From contig NZ_LNQC01000039.1 in assembly GCF_001651855.1 (NCBI RefSeq), positions 1 to 64,000 of the forward strand: a stretch of 64,000 nucleotides of DNA, written 5' to 3'. Below the pieces are notes generated by a model, which ran no database searches, was not told where the DNA came from, and worked only from the letters and a program-made list of their open reading frames with translations. This document shows positions 8,646-17,496 of the stretch, in pieces (position 1 is the stretch's first letter; each line of letters begins with the position of its first letter). The translations under genes and the position numbers were made by a program. The DNA is from Sinorhizobium americanum. GTDB lineage: Bacteria > Pseudomonadota > Alphaproteobacteria > Rhizobiales > Rhizobiaceae.

Positions 8646-9842
8646 ATGGAAGCGCCGCTCCAGGGCATAAGGGTTCTCGAACTCGCCCGCATCCTCGCCG
8701 GTCCGTGGATCGGCCAGACGCTCGCCGATCTCGGTGCGGAAGTCATCAAGGTGGAGAGCCCGGCCGGAGACGACACCCGCAGCTGGGGTCCACCTTTCGT
8801 CGAAGGCGAGGGGGGCGAGAAGCTCGATGCCGCCTATTTCCATGCCTGCAATCGGGGAAAACGCTCCGTCGTTCTCGACTTCACGACGGAGGAGGGGCAG
8901 GAGGCCGTGCGCCGTCTTGCAGCGCAATCAGACATTCTTCTCGAAAACTTCAAGGTCGGCGGCCTGGCCAAATACGGCCTCGACTACGAGAGCCTGAAGA
9001 CGATCAACCCGCGGCTGATCTATTGCTCTGTGACCGGATTCGGCCAGGACGGGCCCTATGCGAGCCGCGCCGGCTACGACTATATCATCCAGGGCATGAG
9101 CGGCATCATGGACCTGACCGGCGAGCCGGACCGGGAGCCGCAGAAGATCGGCGTGGCCTTTGCCGACATCTTCACCGGCCTCTATGGCGTGATCGCAGTG
9201 CAGGCTGCACTGGCGCAGCGCGAACGCACCGGCATGGGGCAGCAGATCGACATGGCGCTGCTTGACTGCATGACCGGCGTGCTCGCCAATCAGGCGCTGA
9301 ACTTCCTCGTCTCCGGCAAGGCGCCGCGGCGGCTCGGCAACGCCCATCCGAATATCGCGCCCTACCAGGTGTTCCCGACCACGGATGGCCACCTGATCGT
9401 CGCGGTCGGCAACGACCGGCAGTTTATCAAGTTCTGCGAGCTGCTCGGCCGTCCCGATCTCGCAGCCGACGAGCGCTACAGGACGAATGCCGGGCGCGTT
9501 CAGAACCGCGACAGCCTGACGCCGGAACTCGCCGCGGAGACCCAGAAGTTCGCGCGCGACGCGCTGCTCGCCAAGCTCGAAGCTGCCGGCGTCCCGGGCG
9601 GACCGATCAATACGGTTGCCGACGTCTTCGCCGATCCACAGATCATGCATCGGCAGATGCGGGTCGAAACGCCGCATACCGGGGCGGCGACCGGTACGTC
9701 GCCTGGGGTCAGGACACCGGTCCGGTTTTCCGGCGCATCGCTGGCGCTGGAGCGCGGCGTGCCGAGGCTTGGGGAGCATACGGCCGAGGTGCTGGCGGAA
9801 ATAGGGATGGCCGTTCCGACCAAAAATGGTGAAGCCGACTAA
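8646..9842 (+). CDS. CaiB/BaiF family III CoA-transferase (probable succinyl-CoA:glutarate type)
   Basis: A 398-aa formyl-CoA-transferase-fold enzyme. The N-terminal LQGIRVLELARILAGPW and the segment GVAFADIFTGLYG, which carries the catalytic aspartate, mark the family. Acting beside glutaryl-CoA dehydrogenase, it most likely transfers CoA from succinyl-CoA to glutarate, as the mammalian SUGCT enzyme does; the substrate is inferred from context. ATG at 8646 is 11 bp after gcdH, so the pair is an operon. Confidence 0.82.
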   Translation: MEAPLQGIRVLELARILAGPWIGQTLADLGAEVIKVESPAGDDTRSWGPPFVEGEGGEKLDAAYFHACNRGKRSVVLDFTTEEGQEAVRRLAAQSDILLENFKVGGLAKYGLDYESLKTINPRLIYCSVTGFGQDGPYASRAGYDYIIQGMSGIMDLTGEPDREPQKIGVAFADIFTGLYGVIAVQAALAQRERTGMGQQIDMALLDCMTGVLANQALNFLVSGKAPRRLGNAHPNIAPYQVFPTTDGHLIVAVGNDRQFIKFCELLGRPDLAADERYRTNAGRVQNRDSLTPELAAETQKFARDALLAKLEAAGVPGGPINTVADVFADPQIMHRQMRVETPHTGAATGTSPGVRTPVRFSGASLALERGVPRLGEHTAEVLAEIGMAVPTKNGEAD

Positions 9843-9877
9843 GCTGCGCGCCGTCGATGGAATTCCCTTTGCTTGCG

Positions 9878-9983
9878 CCTCACCCCAGCCCTCTCCCCGC
9901 AAGCGGGACGAGGGGTCTGGGAGCGCGCCGCTCGCCCCTTCGCCCCGCTTGCGGGGAGAAGGTCGCGGCAGCGGATGAGGGGC
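9878..9983. repeat. RIME-type rhizobial intergenic mosaic element
   Basis: The stretch starts CCTCACCCCAGCCCTCTCCC and ends GGCAGCGGATGAGGGGC, with two internal palindromes around CCCCGCAAGCGGG and CCCCGCTTGCGGGG. This is the hallmark of the RIME repeats found between genes in Rhizobium and Sinorhizobium. It lies between the convergent CoA-transferase and htpG genes, where its hairpins may also end transcription. Confidence 0.85.
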
Positions 9984-9997
9984 AAAGCCGCGCTCCT

Positions 9998-11884
9998 TCA
10001 GCCCTTCAAGGCCCTATTGAACACCCGCGACAAACGCTCAGCAAAGGCGCGGGGATCCTCAGGCTTGTCGCCGTCGAGAACGCGCGCCTGATCGAGCAGC
10101 AGCTTCACCGCATCCTCGCGGAACGAGCCGTCTTCGGCAGGGCAACCGGCGAGCGCGGCGATCAACGCATGCTCGGGGTTGATCTCCAGGATCGGCTTTG
10201 CCGCTCCTTCCATGCGGCCGGCGCCTTGCAGCATCTTCTGCAACTGGCGGTCCGGGCCGTGCTCCGGGGCGACGAGGCAGACGGCGCTTTCCGTCAGGCG
10301 GTCGGAGGCTCTGACGTCCGAGACCGTCTCGCCGAGCGTCGCCTTCGCAAAGCTCACGAATTCAGCGACCGTCGGGCTGGCCTGCGAAGAGGCCGTTTCG
10401 GAGCCTTGTTTGGCAATGCCGGCGAGGTCGGCGGCTCCCTGGGTGATCGACTTGAACGGCTTGCCTTCAAAGTCCGGCGCCGTCGTCACCCAGAAGCTGT
10501 CGACGGGATCGGTCAAGAGCAGCACCTCGATACCGCGGGCGCGAAAACCCTCAAGCTGCGGCGAGGCCTTGAGTTGGGCGAGGTTGTCGCCGGTGAGGTA
10601 GTAGATCGCCGACTGGCCGTCCTTCATGTCCTTGACGTAGTCGCTCAAGGCGCGCGGCCCGTCGTCTGAGACGGTGGTGCGGAAGCGGGAAAGGGCAAGG
10701 AGCTGCGTGCGCCGTTCGAAATCCTCGTAGAGGCCCTCCTTGATGACGCTGCCGAAGTTCTCCCAGACCGTGGCGAAGGATTCCGGCTCGCTTTCCGCAA
10801 GCTTTTCGATGCTTGTCAGGACGCGGTTCGTCAGGCCCTTGCGGATGCTCGCAAGCAGCGGGCTTTCCTGGATCATCTCGCGCGAGACGTTGAGCGGCAG
10901 ATCGGCGGTGTCGACGAGGCCGCGCACGAAACGCAGGTACCGCGGCAGCAACTCCGCCTCGTCGGTGATGAAGACGCGCTTCACATAGAGCTTCATGCGG
11001 CCCTTGCGATCCGGATCGAACAGGTCGAACGGCTTCGAGCCAGGGACGAAGGCGAGTGCCGTATATTCGTGGCGCCCCTCGGCTCGGAAGTGAATGGTCA
11101 GCGCCGGCTCGTCGTACTGCCCGGCAACGCCGCGGTAGAAATCCGTATAGTCTTCCTTGCTGATCTCGCTCTTCTGCTTGGTCCACAGCGCAGTGCCGTC
11201 TGCAACCTGCGCAGGCTCGGCACCTGGCTTCTCAGCGATCGAGATCGGTACCGGTACATGGCCGGACTGATCCTTGACGATACGCTCGACGGTCCAGCGC
11301 GAGGTGTAGGTCTTGGCGTCCTCCATCAGGTACAGCGTGATGCGGGTGCCGCGCGCCGGCGCATCGGCGAGCTCGACAGCGGAGACCGTGTAGCTGCCCT
11401 TGCCGTCTGACGCCCAGTGCCAGGCCTTGTCGGAGCCGGCGCGGCGGGAAACGACGTCGACATTGTCGGCCACCATGAAAGCCGAATAGAAGCCGACGCC
11501 GAACTGGCCGATCAGCTGCGCACCGTCCTTGCCCTGCGCCGCCTCGATCCGCTCCATGAAGGCGCGGGTGCCGGAGCGGGCGATCGTGCCGAGCGATTCG
11601 ACCAGCTCGTCACGGCTCATGCCGATGCCGTTGTCCTCGACGACGAGGCGGCCGTTCTCCTCGTCGAGTGTCAGCGTGATGCGCGCCGCCGGATCGCTGC
11701 CGAGCAGTTCCGGCGCGACGATCGCCTCGTAGCGCAGCTTCTCGCAGGCATCCGCCGCATTCGAAATCAGTTCGCGAAGAAAGACGTTCTTGTCGGAATA
11801 GACCGAGTGCACCATCAGATGCAGCAGTTTCGCCACATCGGCTTCGAAGACATGTTTCTCGACGGACATTTCGGCGTCACTCAT
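9998..11884 (-). CDS. htpG: Molecular chaperone HtpG (Hsp90)
   Basis: A 628-aa Hsp90. The GHKL ATPase motifs are in order: ELISNAADACEKL with the Mg-binding Asn, DNGIGM, GTIARSGTRAF and GQFGVGFYSAFMV, followed by middle and C-terminal dimerisation regions of normal length. The ATG at 11884 has AGGAGGT upstream. A sigma32-type promoter lies about 85 bp upstream, fitting heat-shock control separate from the gab genes. Confidence 0.96.
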   Translation of the reverse strand: MSDAEMSVEKHVFEADVAKLLHLMVHSVYSDKNVFLRELISNAADACEKLRYEAIVAPELLGSDPAARITLTLDEENGRLVVEDNGIGMSRDELVESLGTIARSGTRAFMERIEAAQGKDGAQLIGQFGVGFYSAFMVADNVDVVSRRAGSDKAWHWASDGKGSYTVSAVELADAPARGTRITLYLMEDAKTYTSRWTVERIVKDQSGHVPVPISIAEKPGAEPAQVADGTALWTKQKSEISKEDYTDFYRGVAGQYDEPALTIHFRAEGRHEYTALAFVPGSKPFDLFDPDRKGRMKLYVKRVFITDEAELLPRYLRFVRGLVDTADLPLNVSREMIQESPLLASIRKGLTNRVLTSIEKLAESEPESFATVWENFGSVIKEGLYEDFERRTQLLALSRFRTTVSDDGPRALSDYVKDMKDGQSAIYYLTGDNLAQLKASPQLEGFRARGIEVLLLTDPVDSFWVTTAPDFEGKPFKSITQGAADLAGIAKQGSETASSQASPTVAEFVSFAKATLGETVSDVRASDRLTESAVCLVAPEHGPDRQLQKMLQGAGRMEGAAKPILEINPEHALIAALAGCPAEDGSFREDAVKLLLDQARVLDGDKPEDPRAFAERLSRVFNRALKG

Positions 11885-11969
11885 CGTGCTGCGGACCTCC
11901 TGGGATTAGCTTGATTTCGACCGGTCGGAGCGGGAGGCCTTGCGTCCCTCCTGCTTCGGGTTTCGCCCC

Positions 11970-11998
11970 AATTGGCAAGGCGCAGAGAGAATTTCAAG
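11970..11998 (-). promoter_or_regulatory. Sigma32 (RpoH)-type promoter of htpG
   Basis: On the minus strand CTTGAA (11993-11998) and CCAATT (11970-11975) are separated by exactly 17 bp. This is close to the CTTGAA-N17-CCAnAT consensus I know for Sinorhizobium RpoH promoters. It lies about 85 bp before the htpG start, between gabD and htpG. Confidence 0.6.
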
Positions 11999-12050
11999 AG
12001 CTGTAAGGCATTCCGGCAACGAGATGATGTGAGGGGTGCACCGCGAAAGT

Positions 12051-13526
12051 TCAGATATTGCCCATGCAGAGATATTTCATCTCGAGATAGTCCTCGAGGC
12101 CGTGGCGCGAGCCCTCGCGACCGATCCCTGATTGCTTTATGCCGCCGAAGGGAGCTGCCTCGGATGACATGCGGCCGGTATTGATGCCGACCATGCCATA
12201 TTCCAACGCCTCTGCCACATGCCAGACCCGCTTCAGGTTCTCGGCATAGAAATAGGCGGCGAGGCCGTAGATCGTGTCGTTTGCCTCGGCCACCACCTGC
12301 TCGGCGGTCTCGAAGCGGATGATCGGAGCAATCGGCCCAAATGTCTCCTCCTGGGCGACGCGCATGTCGTGCGAAATGCCGGTAAGCACGGTGGGCTCGA
12401 AGAACGTGCCCTTCGTGCCGATCGATTGGCCGCCGCAGCGAAGTTCGGCGCCCTTGGCGAGCGCATCGGCGACATGTGCCTCGATCTTTTCGATCGCGTG
12501 GGCATCGATCATCGGACCGATGGTGATCCCGGGCGAAAAGCCGTCGCCGACGCTTAGCTCGCGCACCCGCGCGACGAATTTTGCGGCGAAGGCGTCGTGC
12601 ACCGCCGTTTGCACATAGATGCGGTTGGCCGAAACGCAAGTCTGCCCGGCATTGCGGAACTTCGCCTGGACCGCGCCGTCGACCGCCTCGTCTATGTCGG
12701 CGTCGTCAAAGACGATGAAAGGGGCGTTGCCGCCGAGTTCGAGGCTGACCTTCTTGATCTGGTCGGAACATTGCCGCATCAGGAGGCGGCCGACTTCGGT
12801 CGAACCGGTGAAGCTGATCTTGCGGACCTTGGGGTTGCTGCAGAGTTCCCGCCCGATCGGCGCCCCCTCCGAGGCGTAGAGCAGATTGAGTACGCCATCG
12901 GGAAAGCCGGCCTTCTCGGCAAGCACGAACATCGCCCCGGCGACCAGCGGCGTCTGTTCCGCAGGCTTCAGGACGATGGCGCAGCCGGCGGCAAGCGCCG
13001 GGGAAATCTTGCGCGCCACCATCGAGGCCGGGAAGTTCCATGGTGTTATGGTGCCGACGACGCCGACGGGCTGCTTGATGACGAGCATCCGGCGGTCATT
13101 GGCAGGAGCCGGAAAGGTTTCGCCATAGACGCGTTTCGCCTCCTCCGCATACCATTCGACGTAGGAAGCGGCATGCAGGACCTCGCCCTTCGCTTCGATA
13201 AGTGGCTTGCCCATCTCGGCGGTGAGAATGGCGGCGAGATCGTCGACATGCTCGACGATGAGGTCGTGCCAGCGGCGCAGGATCGCGCTTCGATCCTTGG
13301 CTGGCTTCCCCGCCCAGAGCGGCTGAGCCCTGGCGGCTGCTTCGATTGCGGCATGTGCGTCCTCGATCCCCATGTCCGGAAGCGTCGCCAGCAATTCGCC
13401 CGTCGAAGGATTGAAGACATCGAAGGTCGGCCCGTTCCACACGCCAGCGGCCCGGCTCACCGGATCGAGCGCTGTGAATTGGTCCGCCGCGCCAAGATGC
13501 TTGGTGAGTGCGAGTGTCAAGGCCAT
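12051..13526 (-). CDS. gabD: NAD(P)-dependent succinate/glutarate semialdehyde dehydrogenase
   Basis: A 491-aa aldehyde dehydrogenase with the TPWNFPASM cofactor motif, catalytic glutamate LELGGNAPF and nucleophile segment NAGQTCVSANRIYV. Family members oxidise succinate semialdehyde to succinate (GabD) or glutarate semialdehyde to glutarate (DavD). Because glutaryl-CoA genes lie 2-5 kb away, the second role is a real option. The ATG at 13526 has GGAGGA upstream; the extension to 13553 is not supported. It lies 123 bp downstream of gabT on the same strand, with a hairpin between. Confidence 0.9.
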   Translation of the reverse strand: MALTLALTKHLGAADQFTALDPVSRAAGVWNGPTFDVFNPSTGELLATLPDMGIEDAHAAIEAAARAQPLWAGKPAKDRSAILRRWHDLIVEHVDDLAAILTAEMGKPLIEAKGEVLHAASYVEWYAEEAKRVYGETFPAPANDRRMLVIKQPVGVVGTITPWNFPASMVARKISPALAAGCAIVLKPAEQTPLVAGAMFVLAEKAGFPDGVLNLLYASEGAPIGRELCSNPKVRKISFTGSTEVGRLLMRQCSDQIKKVSLELGGNAPFIVFDDADIDEAVDGAVQAKFRNAGQTCVSANRIYVQTAVHDAFAAKFVARVRELSVGDGFSPGITIGPMIDAHAIEKIEAHVADALAKGAELRCGGQSIGTKGTFFEPTVLTGISHDMRVAQEETFGPIAPIIRFETAEQVVAEANDTIYGLAAYFYAENLKRVWHVAEALEYGMVGINTGRMSSEAAPFGGIKQSGIGREGSRHGLEDYLEMKYLCMGNI

Positions 13527-13580
13527 GTTGCGTCCTCCGGCGAGGCGGGTCACGGCTCAGCAAGCCTCGCTCATTGTTTT

Positions 13581-13612
13581 GTTGCGGGGCGCGCAGAGGC
13601 GCGCCCAGCAAC
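13581..13612 (-). other. Intercistronic hairpin between gabT and gabD
   Basis: GTTGC-GGGGCGCGC-AGAG-GCGCGCCC-A-GCAAC forms a long, nearly perfect stem between the two genes. No T-run follows on the minus strand, so it is more likely an mRNA-processing or attenuating hairpin than a full terminator. Confidence 0.5.
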
Positions 13613-13649
13613 AGGCAGAAGAGCGCGATAGCGGTCGCCCGGCCAGCCG

Positions 13650-14918
13650 TCAACCGCGGGCCTCGAGTATCGAAGCTTCGAGAATATCCAGCGCCTCGGC
13701 AAAAACCGCGTCCTGGATGGTGATCGGCGCCAGGAAGCGGATGACATTGCCGTGAACGCCGCAGGTCAGCAGGATCAATCCCTTTTCGAGAGCGACGAGG
13801 CGGACCTTGTTGGCGAACTCGGCGCTCGGCAGGTTCGTTTTCGCATCATTGAATTCGACCGCATTCATGAAGCCGGGGCCGCGGATGTCAGCGATCTCGG
13901 GTGCCTTTTCGCGGATCGCCGCAAGGCGCTGCTTGAGCCGGTTGCCGAGCTGGTTTGCCCGCTCGCAAAGCTGCTCTTCCTCGATGACGTCTAGCACGGC
14001 GTGCGCCGCGGCGATGCCGATCGGATTGCCGCCATAGGTGCCGCCAAGACCGCCCGGGTCCGGCGCGTCCATGATCTCGGCGCGGCCCGTCACGGCGGCG
14101 AGCGGGAAGCCGCCGGCGAGGCTCTTCGCCATAGTCGTCAGATCCGGTGCAACGTCATGATGCTGCATCGCGAAAAGCTTGCCGGTGCGGGCAAAGCCGG
14201 TCTGGACTTCGTCGGCGATCAGAAGGATGCCGTGCTGATCGCAAATCTCGCGGAGCGCCTTCATGAACGCGGTCGGGGCCGGATAGAAGCCGCCTTCGCC
14301 CTGGACCGGTTCGAGGATGATCGCGGCGACACGGGCCGGATCGACGTCTGCGGCAAAGAGCTTCTTCAGTGCTGCGATCGACTGCTCGACGCTGATGCCG
14401 TGCAGCTCGATCGGGAAGGGGGCATGGAACACGTCGCCCGGCATTGCGCCGAAGCCGACCTTGTATGGCACGACCTTGCCGGTCAGCGCCATGCCCATGA
14501 AGGTGCGGCCATGAAAGCCGCCGCCAAACGCGATGATCGCTTGGCGCCCGGTCGCGGCGCGGGCGACCTTCACCGCGTTCTCGACCGCCTCCGCGCCGGT
14601 GGTGACGAAGATCGTCTTCTTGGCGAACGTCCCGGGGGTGAGCGCATTCAGCCGCTCGGCCAAGTGAACGTAGTTCTCATAGGGAACGACCTGATGGCAG
14701 GTGTGGGTGAAGCGATCGAGCTGCGCCTTGACGGCCGCGATAACCTTCGGGTGGCGGTGACCCGTGTTGACGACGGCGATGCCGGAAGCGAAATCGATGT
14801 AGCGATTGCCTTCCTTGTCCCAAATCTCGGCGTTTTCGGCGCGCTCGGCATAGATCTGCGTTGTCATCCCCACGCCGCGGGAAATGGCGGCATTCTTGCG
14901 TTCGGTCAGGCTGGTCAT
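13650..14918 (-). CDS. gabT: 4-aminobutyrate (or 5-aminovalerate) aminotransferase
   Basis: A 422-aa class III PLP aminotransferase. It carries the phosphate-binding TTGAEAVENAVKVAR, the DEVQTGFARTG segment and the PLP lysine in TTMAKSLAGGFPL. The full length matches GabT, which moves the amino group of GABA to 2-oxoglutarate. Its close relative DavT uses 5-aminovalerate. First gene of the pair with gabD and divergent from a MerR/XRE/cupin regulator 226 bp away, which probably controls it. Confidence 0.9.
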   Translation of the reverse strand: MTSLTERKNAAISRGVGMTTQIYAERAENAEIWDKEGNRYIDFASGIAVVNTGHRHPKVIAAVKAQLDRFTHTCHQVVPYENYVHLAERLNALTPGTFAKKTIFVTTGAEAVENAVKVARAATGRQAIIAFGGGFHGRTFMGMALTGKVVPYKVGFGAMPGDVFHAPFPIELHGISVEQSIAALKKLFAADVDPARVAAIILEPVQGEGGFYPAPTAFMKALREICDQHGILLIADEVQTGFARTGKLFAMQHHDVAPDLTTMAKSLAGGFPLAAVTGRAEIMDAPDPGGLGGTYGGNPIGIAAAHAVLDVIEEEQLCERANQLGNRLKQRLAAIREKAPEIADIRGPGFMNAVEFNDAKTNLPSAEFANKVRLVALEKGLILLTCGVHGNVIRFLAPITIQDAVFAEALDILEASILEARG

Positions 14919-14958
14919 CGTCGCTGTCCTGTCTGGATGGTTTTAGATATATTGTATT

Positions 14959-14977
14959 TTTTCTGCAACTTTTCTGC
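14959..14977. promoter_or_regulatory. Direct repeat in the gabT/regulator divergent promoter
   Basis: TTTTCTGC occurs at 14959-14966 and 14970-14977, one helical turn (11 bp) apart, in the AT-rich part of the gap between gabT and the divergent regulator. It could be the operator for that regulator. Confidence 0.35.
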
Positions 14978-15144
14978 GGAAGTGGTACATCTTTTGACAT
15001 GGAAAGCAAATCAAATTTGGTGATGGAGCGAGCACGACGACTGATGGGCGCTTCTTGTAAATCTGCTGGGCGCGCCGCTAGATTGCCGAAAATTGAGTAC
15101 GACGGGGAATCGCGCCGTCTTCGGCGACGGAAGGACGAATATCG

Positions 15145-15972
15145 ATGAGCGGGCCGGGCAATATTCGCTATAAGGTGGCCGAAGCCGCGAGGCTCGCCGG
15201 CGTCTCGGCCTCGACGCTGCGCCTATGGGAAACCCAGGGGCTCGTGGTGCCCGGGCGGTCGGCGACCGGCCATCGGCAATATACCGAGGCGGACCTCGCT
15301 CGGCTGAGGCGCATTTCCTGGTTTCGCGCCGAGCGCGGCCTCAACCCGGCCGCAATCCGCGAGGCGCTGGAGGCCGAAGGCGCGGCGAATGACGACTCCG
15401 GGCCCGGGCCGGCGGCGGAAGGCAATGCCGACCTCCAGGTCGGGCGCAAATTGAGAAGTCTCAGGCATGCGGCCGGCAAGACGCTGGAACAGGTGGCCGG
15501 CGATGTCGGCATCGCGGCATCGGTACTCTCGACGCTCGAGCGAACTTCTCAGGGCGTCTCGATTGCCGTCTTGCACAATCTTGCCGAATATTTCGGCACC
15601 ACGGTCTCGAGCCTTTCGGGCGAAGACGAGCCGCAGGCACGCGCCCTTGTGCGCGCCGGCGAATGGCGCAAGTGGCCGCGTACGACGCCGGGCGTGACGG
15701 TGCAGCTGCTTGCCGAGGGCAAGAACCAGATGGACTGCCACCGCTTCGTGCTGGCGCCCGGCGCTTCGAGCGAAGGAGCCTATCGGCACGAAGGCGAGGA
15801 GTTTGTCTATGTGCTTTCCGGGCGCGTCGAGTTCGTGCTGGATTCGGATCAGTTCTACGACCTTCATCCGGGCGACTCCCTCTATTTCGAGAGCCGCCGC
15901 CGCCACGCCTGGTCGAACCGCCATGATGGCGAGACCATCCTTCTATGGATCAATACGCCACCGACTTTTTAG
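15145..15972 (+). CDS. Three-domain transcriptional regulator: MerR HTH + XRE HTH + cupin
   Basis: A 275-aa protein with two DNA-binding domains. Residues about 9-75 are a MerR-type helix-turn-helix (VSASTLRLWETQGLV, then GHRQYTEADLARLRRI). Residues about 99-157 are an XRE-type helix-turn-helix (LRSLRHAAGKTLEQVA). Residues about 200-272 are a cupin (YRHEGEEFVYVLSGRVEFVL, then LHPGDSLYFES). XRE-cupin proteins such as PuuR repress amine and GABA catabolism, and this gene is divergent from gabT, so regulation of gabT-gabD is the likely job. The ATG at 15145 has AAGGA upstream. The fused MerR reader is unusual; the usual MerR coiled-coil and effector domain are missing. Confidence 0.85.
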   Translation: MSGPGNIRYKVAEAARLAGVSASTLRLWETQGLVVPGRSATGHRQYTEADLARLRRISWFRAERGLNPAAIREALEAEGAANDDSGPGPAAEGNADLQVGRKLRSLRHAAGKTLEQVAGDVGIAASVLSTLERTSQGVSIAVLHNLAEYFGTTVSSLSGEDEPQARALVRAGEWRKWPRTTPGVTVQLLAEGKNQMDCHRFVLAPGASSEGAYRHEGEEFVYVLSGRVEFVLDSDQFYDLHPGDSLYFESRRRHAWSNRHDGETILLWINTPPTF

Positions 15973-16348
15973 GCGGTCCTGCAAAGATTTACGGCTACGA
16001 CCTCAGGTAAATTGGCGTACCGCTGATGCAGCTTATTAGACGTAGTGCCAATATTCCTACAACCAGCGCCCGATGTGGCCGGTACAGTATCAACTGCAGT
16101 TTAGATATATCCTCGTTGCAGGCGAAACACACTTCCGCGGGTTCGTGAGAGTTTGGGGGAATGCTTGCGCAAGGCGTGCCAAAGTTTGGCCCTATTCGGG
16201 CATACAGTCGCCCGCAACCGCCTTAACTGTCTTTCATCCACCTGAATTCACCGTTCTTGCGAGAGCAACTGGCGAGGTGGCGGCAAAATTTTTCCGGCCT
16301 AGGGAGTGATGCCGCCAGGGAGAGTCCCGCAAAGGTATCACTCGGGGG
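15973..16348. other. Intergenic region before the acyltransferase operon
   Basis: About 375 bp with no convincing reading frame and no strong hairpin. Base composition is lower in GC than the genes. It presumably holds the promoter of the acyltransferase-glycosyltransferase-exporter operon; I could not pick out a specific element. Confidence 0.4.
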
Positions 16349-17494
16349 ATGCTCATGCAGATTGCGCGCGACCTACAGTTGGACGGGCTCCGTGCCCTCG
16401 CTGTCTCGTTGGTTCTCTACGGCCATTTTTTTGCGGCGGATGGATCCTACTGGGGCCATATCGGCGTGCGGTTGTTTTTCGTGCTGAGCGGCTTCCTGAT
16501 CACCCGACTGCTACTTGAGGCGCGCGCCGATTCCGCCTTCGAGCCGGCCGTCGCGCTCAAATCCTTCTATGTGCGGCGGGCGCTGCGCATCTTTCCTCCC
16601 TATTTCGCGGTACTCGGCTTCGTCTGGATGACCGGGTTGGAAAGTTCCAAGGACGTTCTGGGTTGGCATGCGCTTTACCTTTCCAATTTCTGGTATGCGC
16701 TGCAGAACGAGTGGACCCCCTGGGTGCTCTGTCACACCTGGAGCCTGAGCATCGAGGAGCAATTCTACATCGTCTGGCCGCTGGCCGTGCTTCTTGCGCC
16801 CAGGCGCTCGGTCGCGGCTATCTGCCTCGGCGTCATCGCCTTCTCGATCGCCTATCGCTTCTACTGGCCGCTGACCGGGACGCCGTCGCTGGCGCGCGAT
16901 TTGTTGCCGCCGGCCTCGATGGACGCGCTGGCGATTGGCGCGCTTCTGGCCACCAGGCGATCAAGCGGAGAAGCTTGGCCTCGATGGGCTGAGCGAGGCT
17001 GGGTGCCGCTCATGGCCATTTCCCTGATCCTCCTGTGGTTTCGCCCGACGCCGAAACCGCCGCTCCTGGAGTGGCTGGCCTGGATGGGGCTCGAAATCTT
17101 TCCGCTCCTGCCGCTGGCGCTGCTCGTTGGCAGTTGCTCGCGCGGGACCGGAGGCAATCTTGGCCGCTTTCTCGAATGCGGGCCGATGGTCTCCGTCGGC
17201 CGCGTCAGCTATGGCATCTATCTTTACCATGCGATCGTGCTTGCCCTTGTTGTCAAGGCGCAGCCTCTCATTCCCGTCAACGTCTCGGAGCAGGGGCCGG
17301 GGCGGCTCCTGGTCGCCGGCGCCGGTACGCTGATCCTTGCTTCGATTTCCTGGATCGCCTTCGAACAACCGCTCAACGCGCTGAAACGGCACTTCCCCTA
17401 TGTTCGCCGCGGAAGCGTGAAAGGGGAGAATCCGGCGTGCCCACGGGCGCAGGGCGAACGCAATGAAGCCCTCCAGACCTCGGAGGTCCGATAA
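16349..17494 (+). CDS. Acyltransferase 3 family membrane protein
   Basis: A 381-aa polytopic inner-membrane acyltransferase of the OafA/ExoZ type, which adds acetyl or similar groups to glycans. Visible motifs are LDGLRALAVSLVLYGHFF with the key His, VRLFFVLSGFLITRLLL, VRRALRIFPPY and HTWSLSIEEQFYIVWP, followed by several more membrane segments. Translation may start at 16349 or at the ATG at 16355, which is better placed after GGGGG. First gene of a four-gene operon with two glycosyltransferases and an ABC exporter, so it should modify the glycan or lipid that the exporter carries. Confidence 0.88.
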   Translation: MLMQIARDLQLDGLRALAVSLVLYGHFFAADGSYWGHIGVRLFFVLSGFLITRLLLEARADSAFEPAVALKSFYVRRALRIFPPYFAVLGFVWMTGLESSKDVLGWHALYLSNFWYALQNEWTPWVLCHTWSLSIEEQFYIVWPLAVLLAPRRSVAAICLGVIAFSIAYRFYWPLTGTPSLARDLLPPASMDALAIGALLATRRSSGEAWPRWAERGWVPLMAISLILLWFRPTPKPPLLEWLAWMGLEIFPLLPLALLVGSCSRGTGGNLGRFLECGPMVSVGRVSYGIYLYHAIVLALVVKAQPLIPVNVSEQGPGRLLVAGAGTLILASISWIAFEQPLNALKRHFPYVRRGSVKGENPACPRAQGERNEALQTSEVR

Positions 17495-17496
17495 AC

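Noticed and set aside
9878-9983. Palindromic repeat as a possible CRISPR or insertion-sequence end
   Set aside because: Only one copy with internal palindromes, no regular spacers, no transposase; sequence fits a RIME element.
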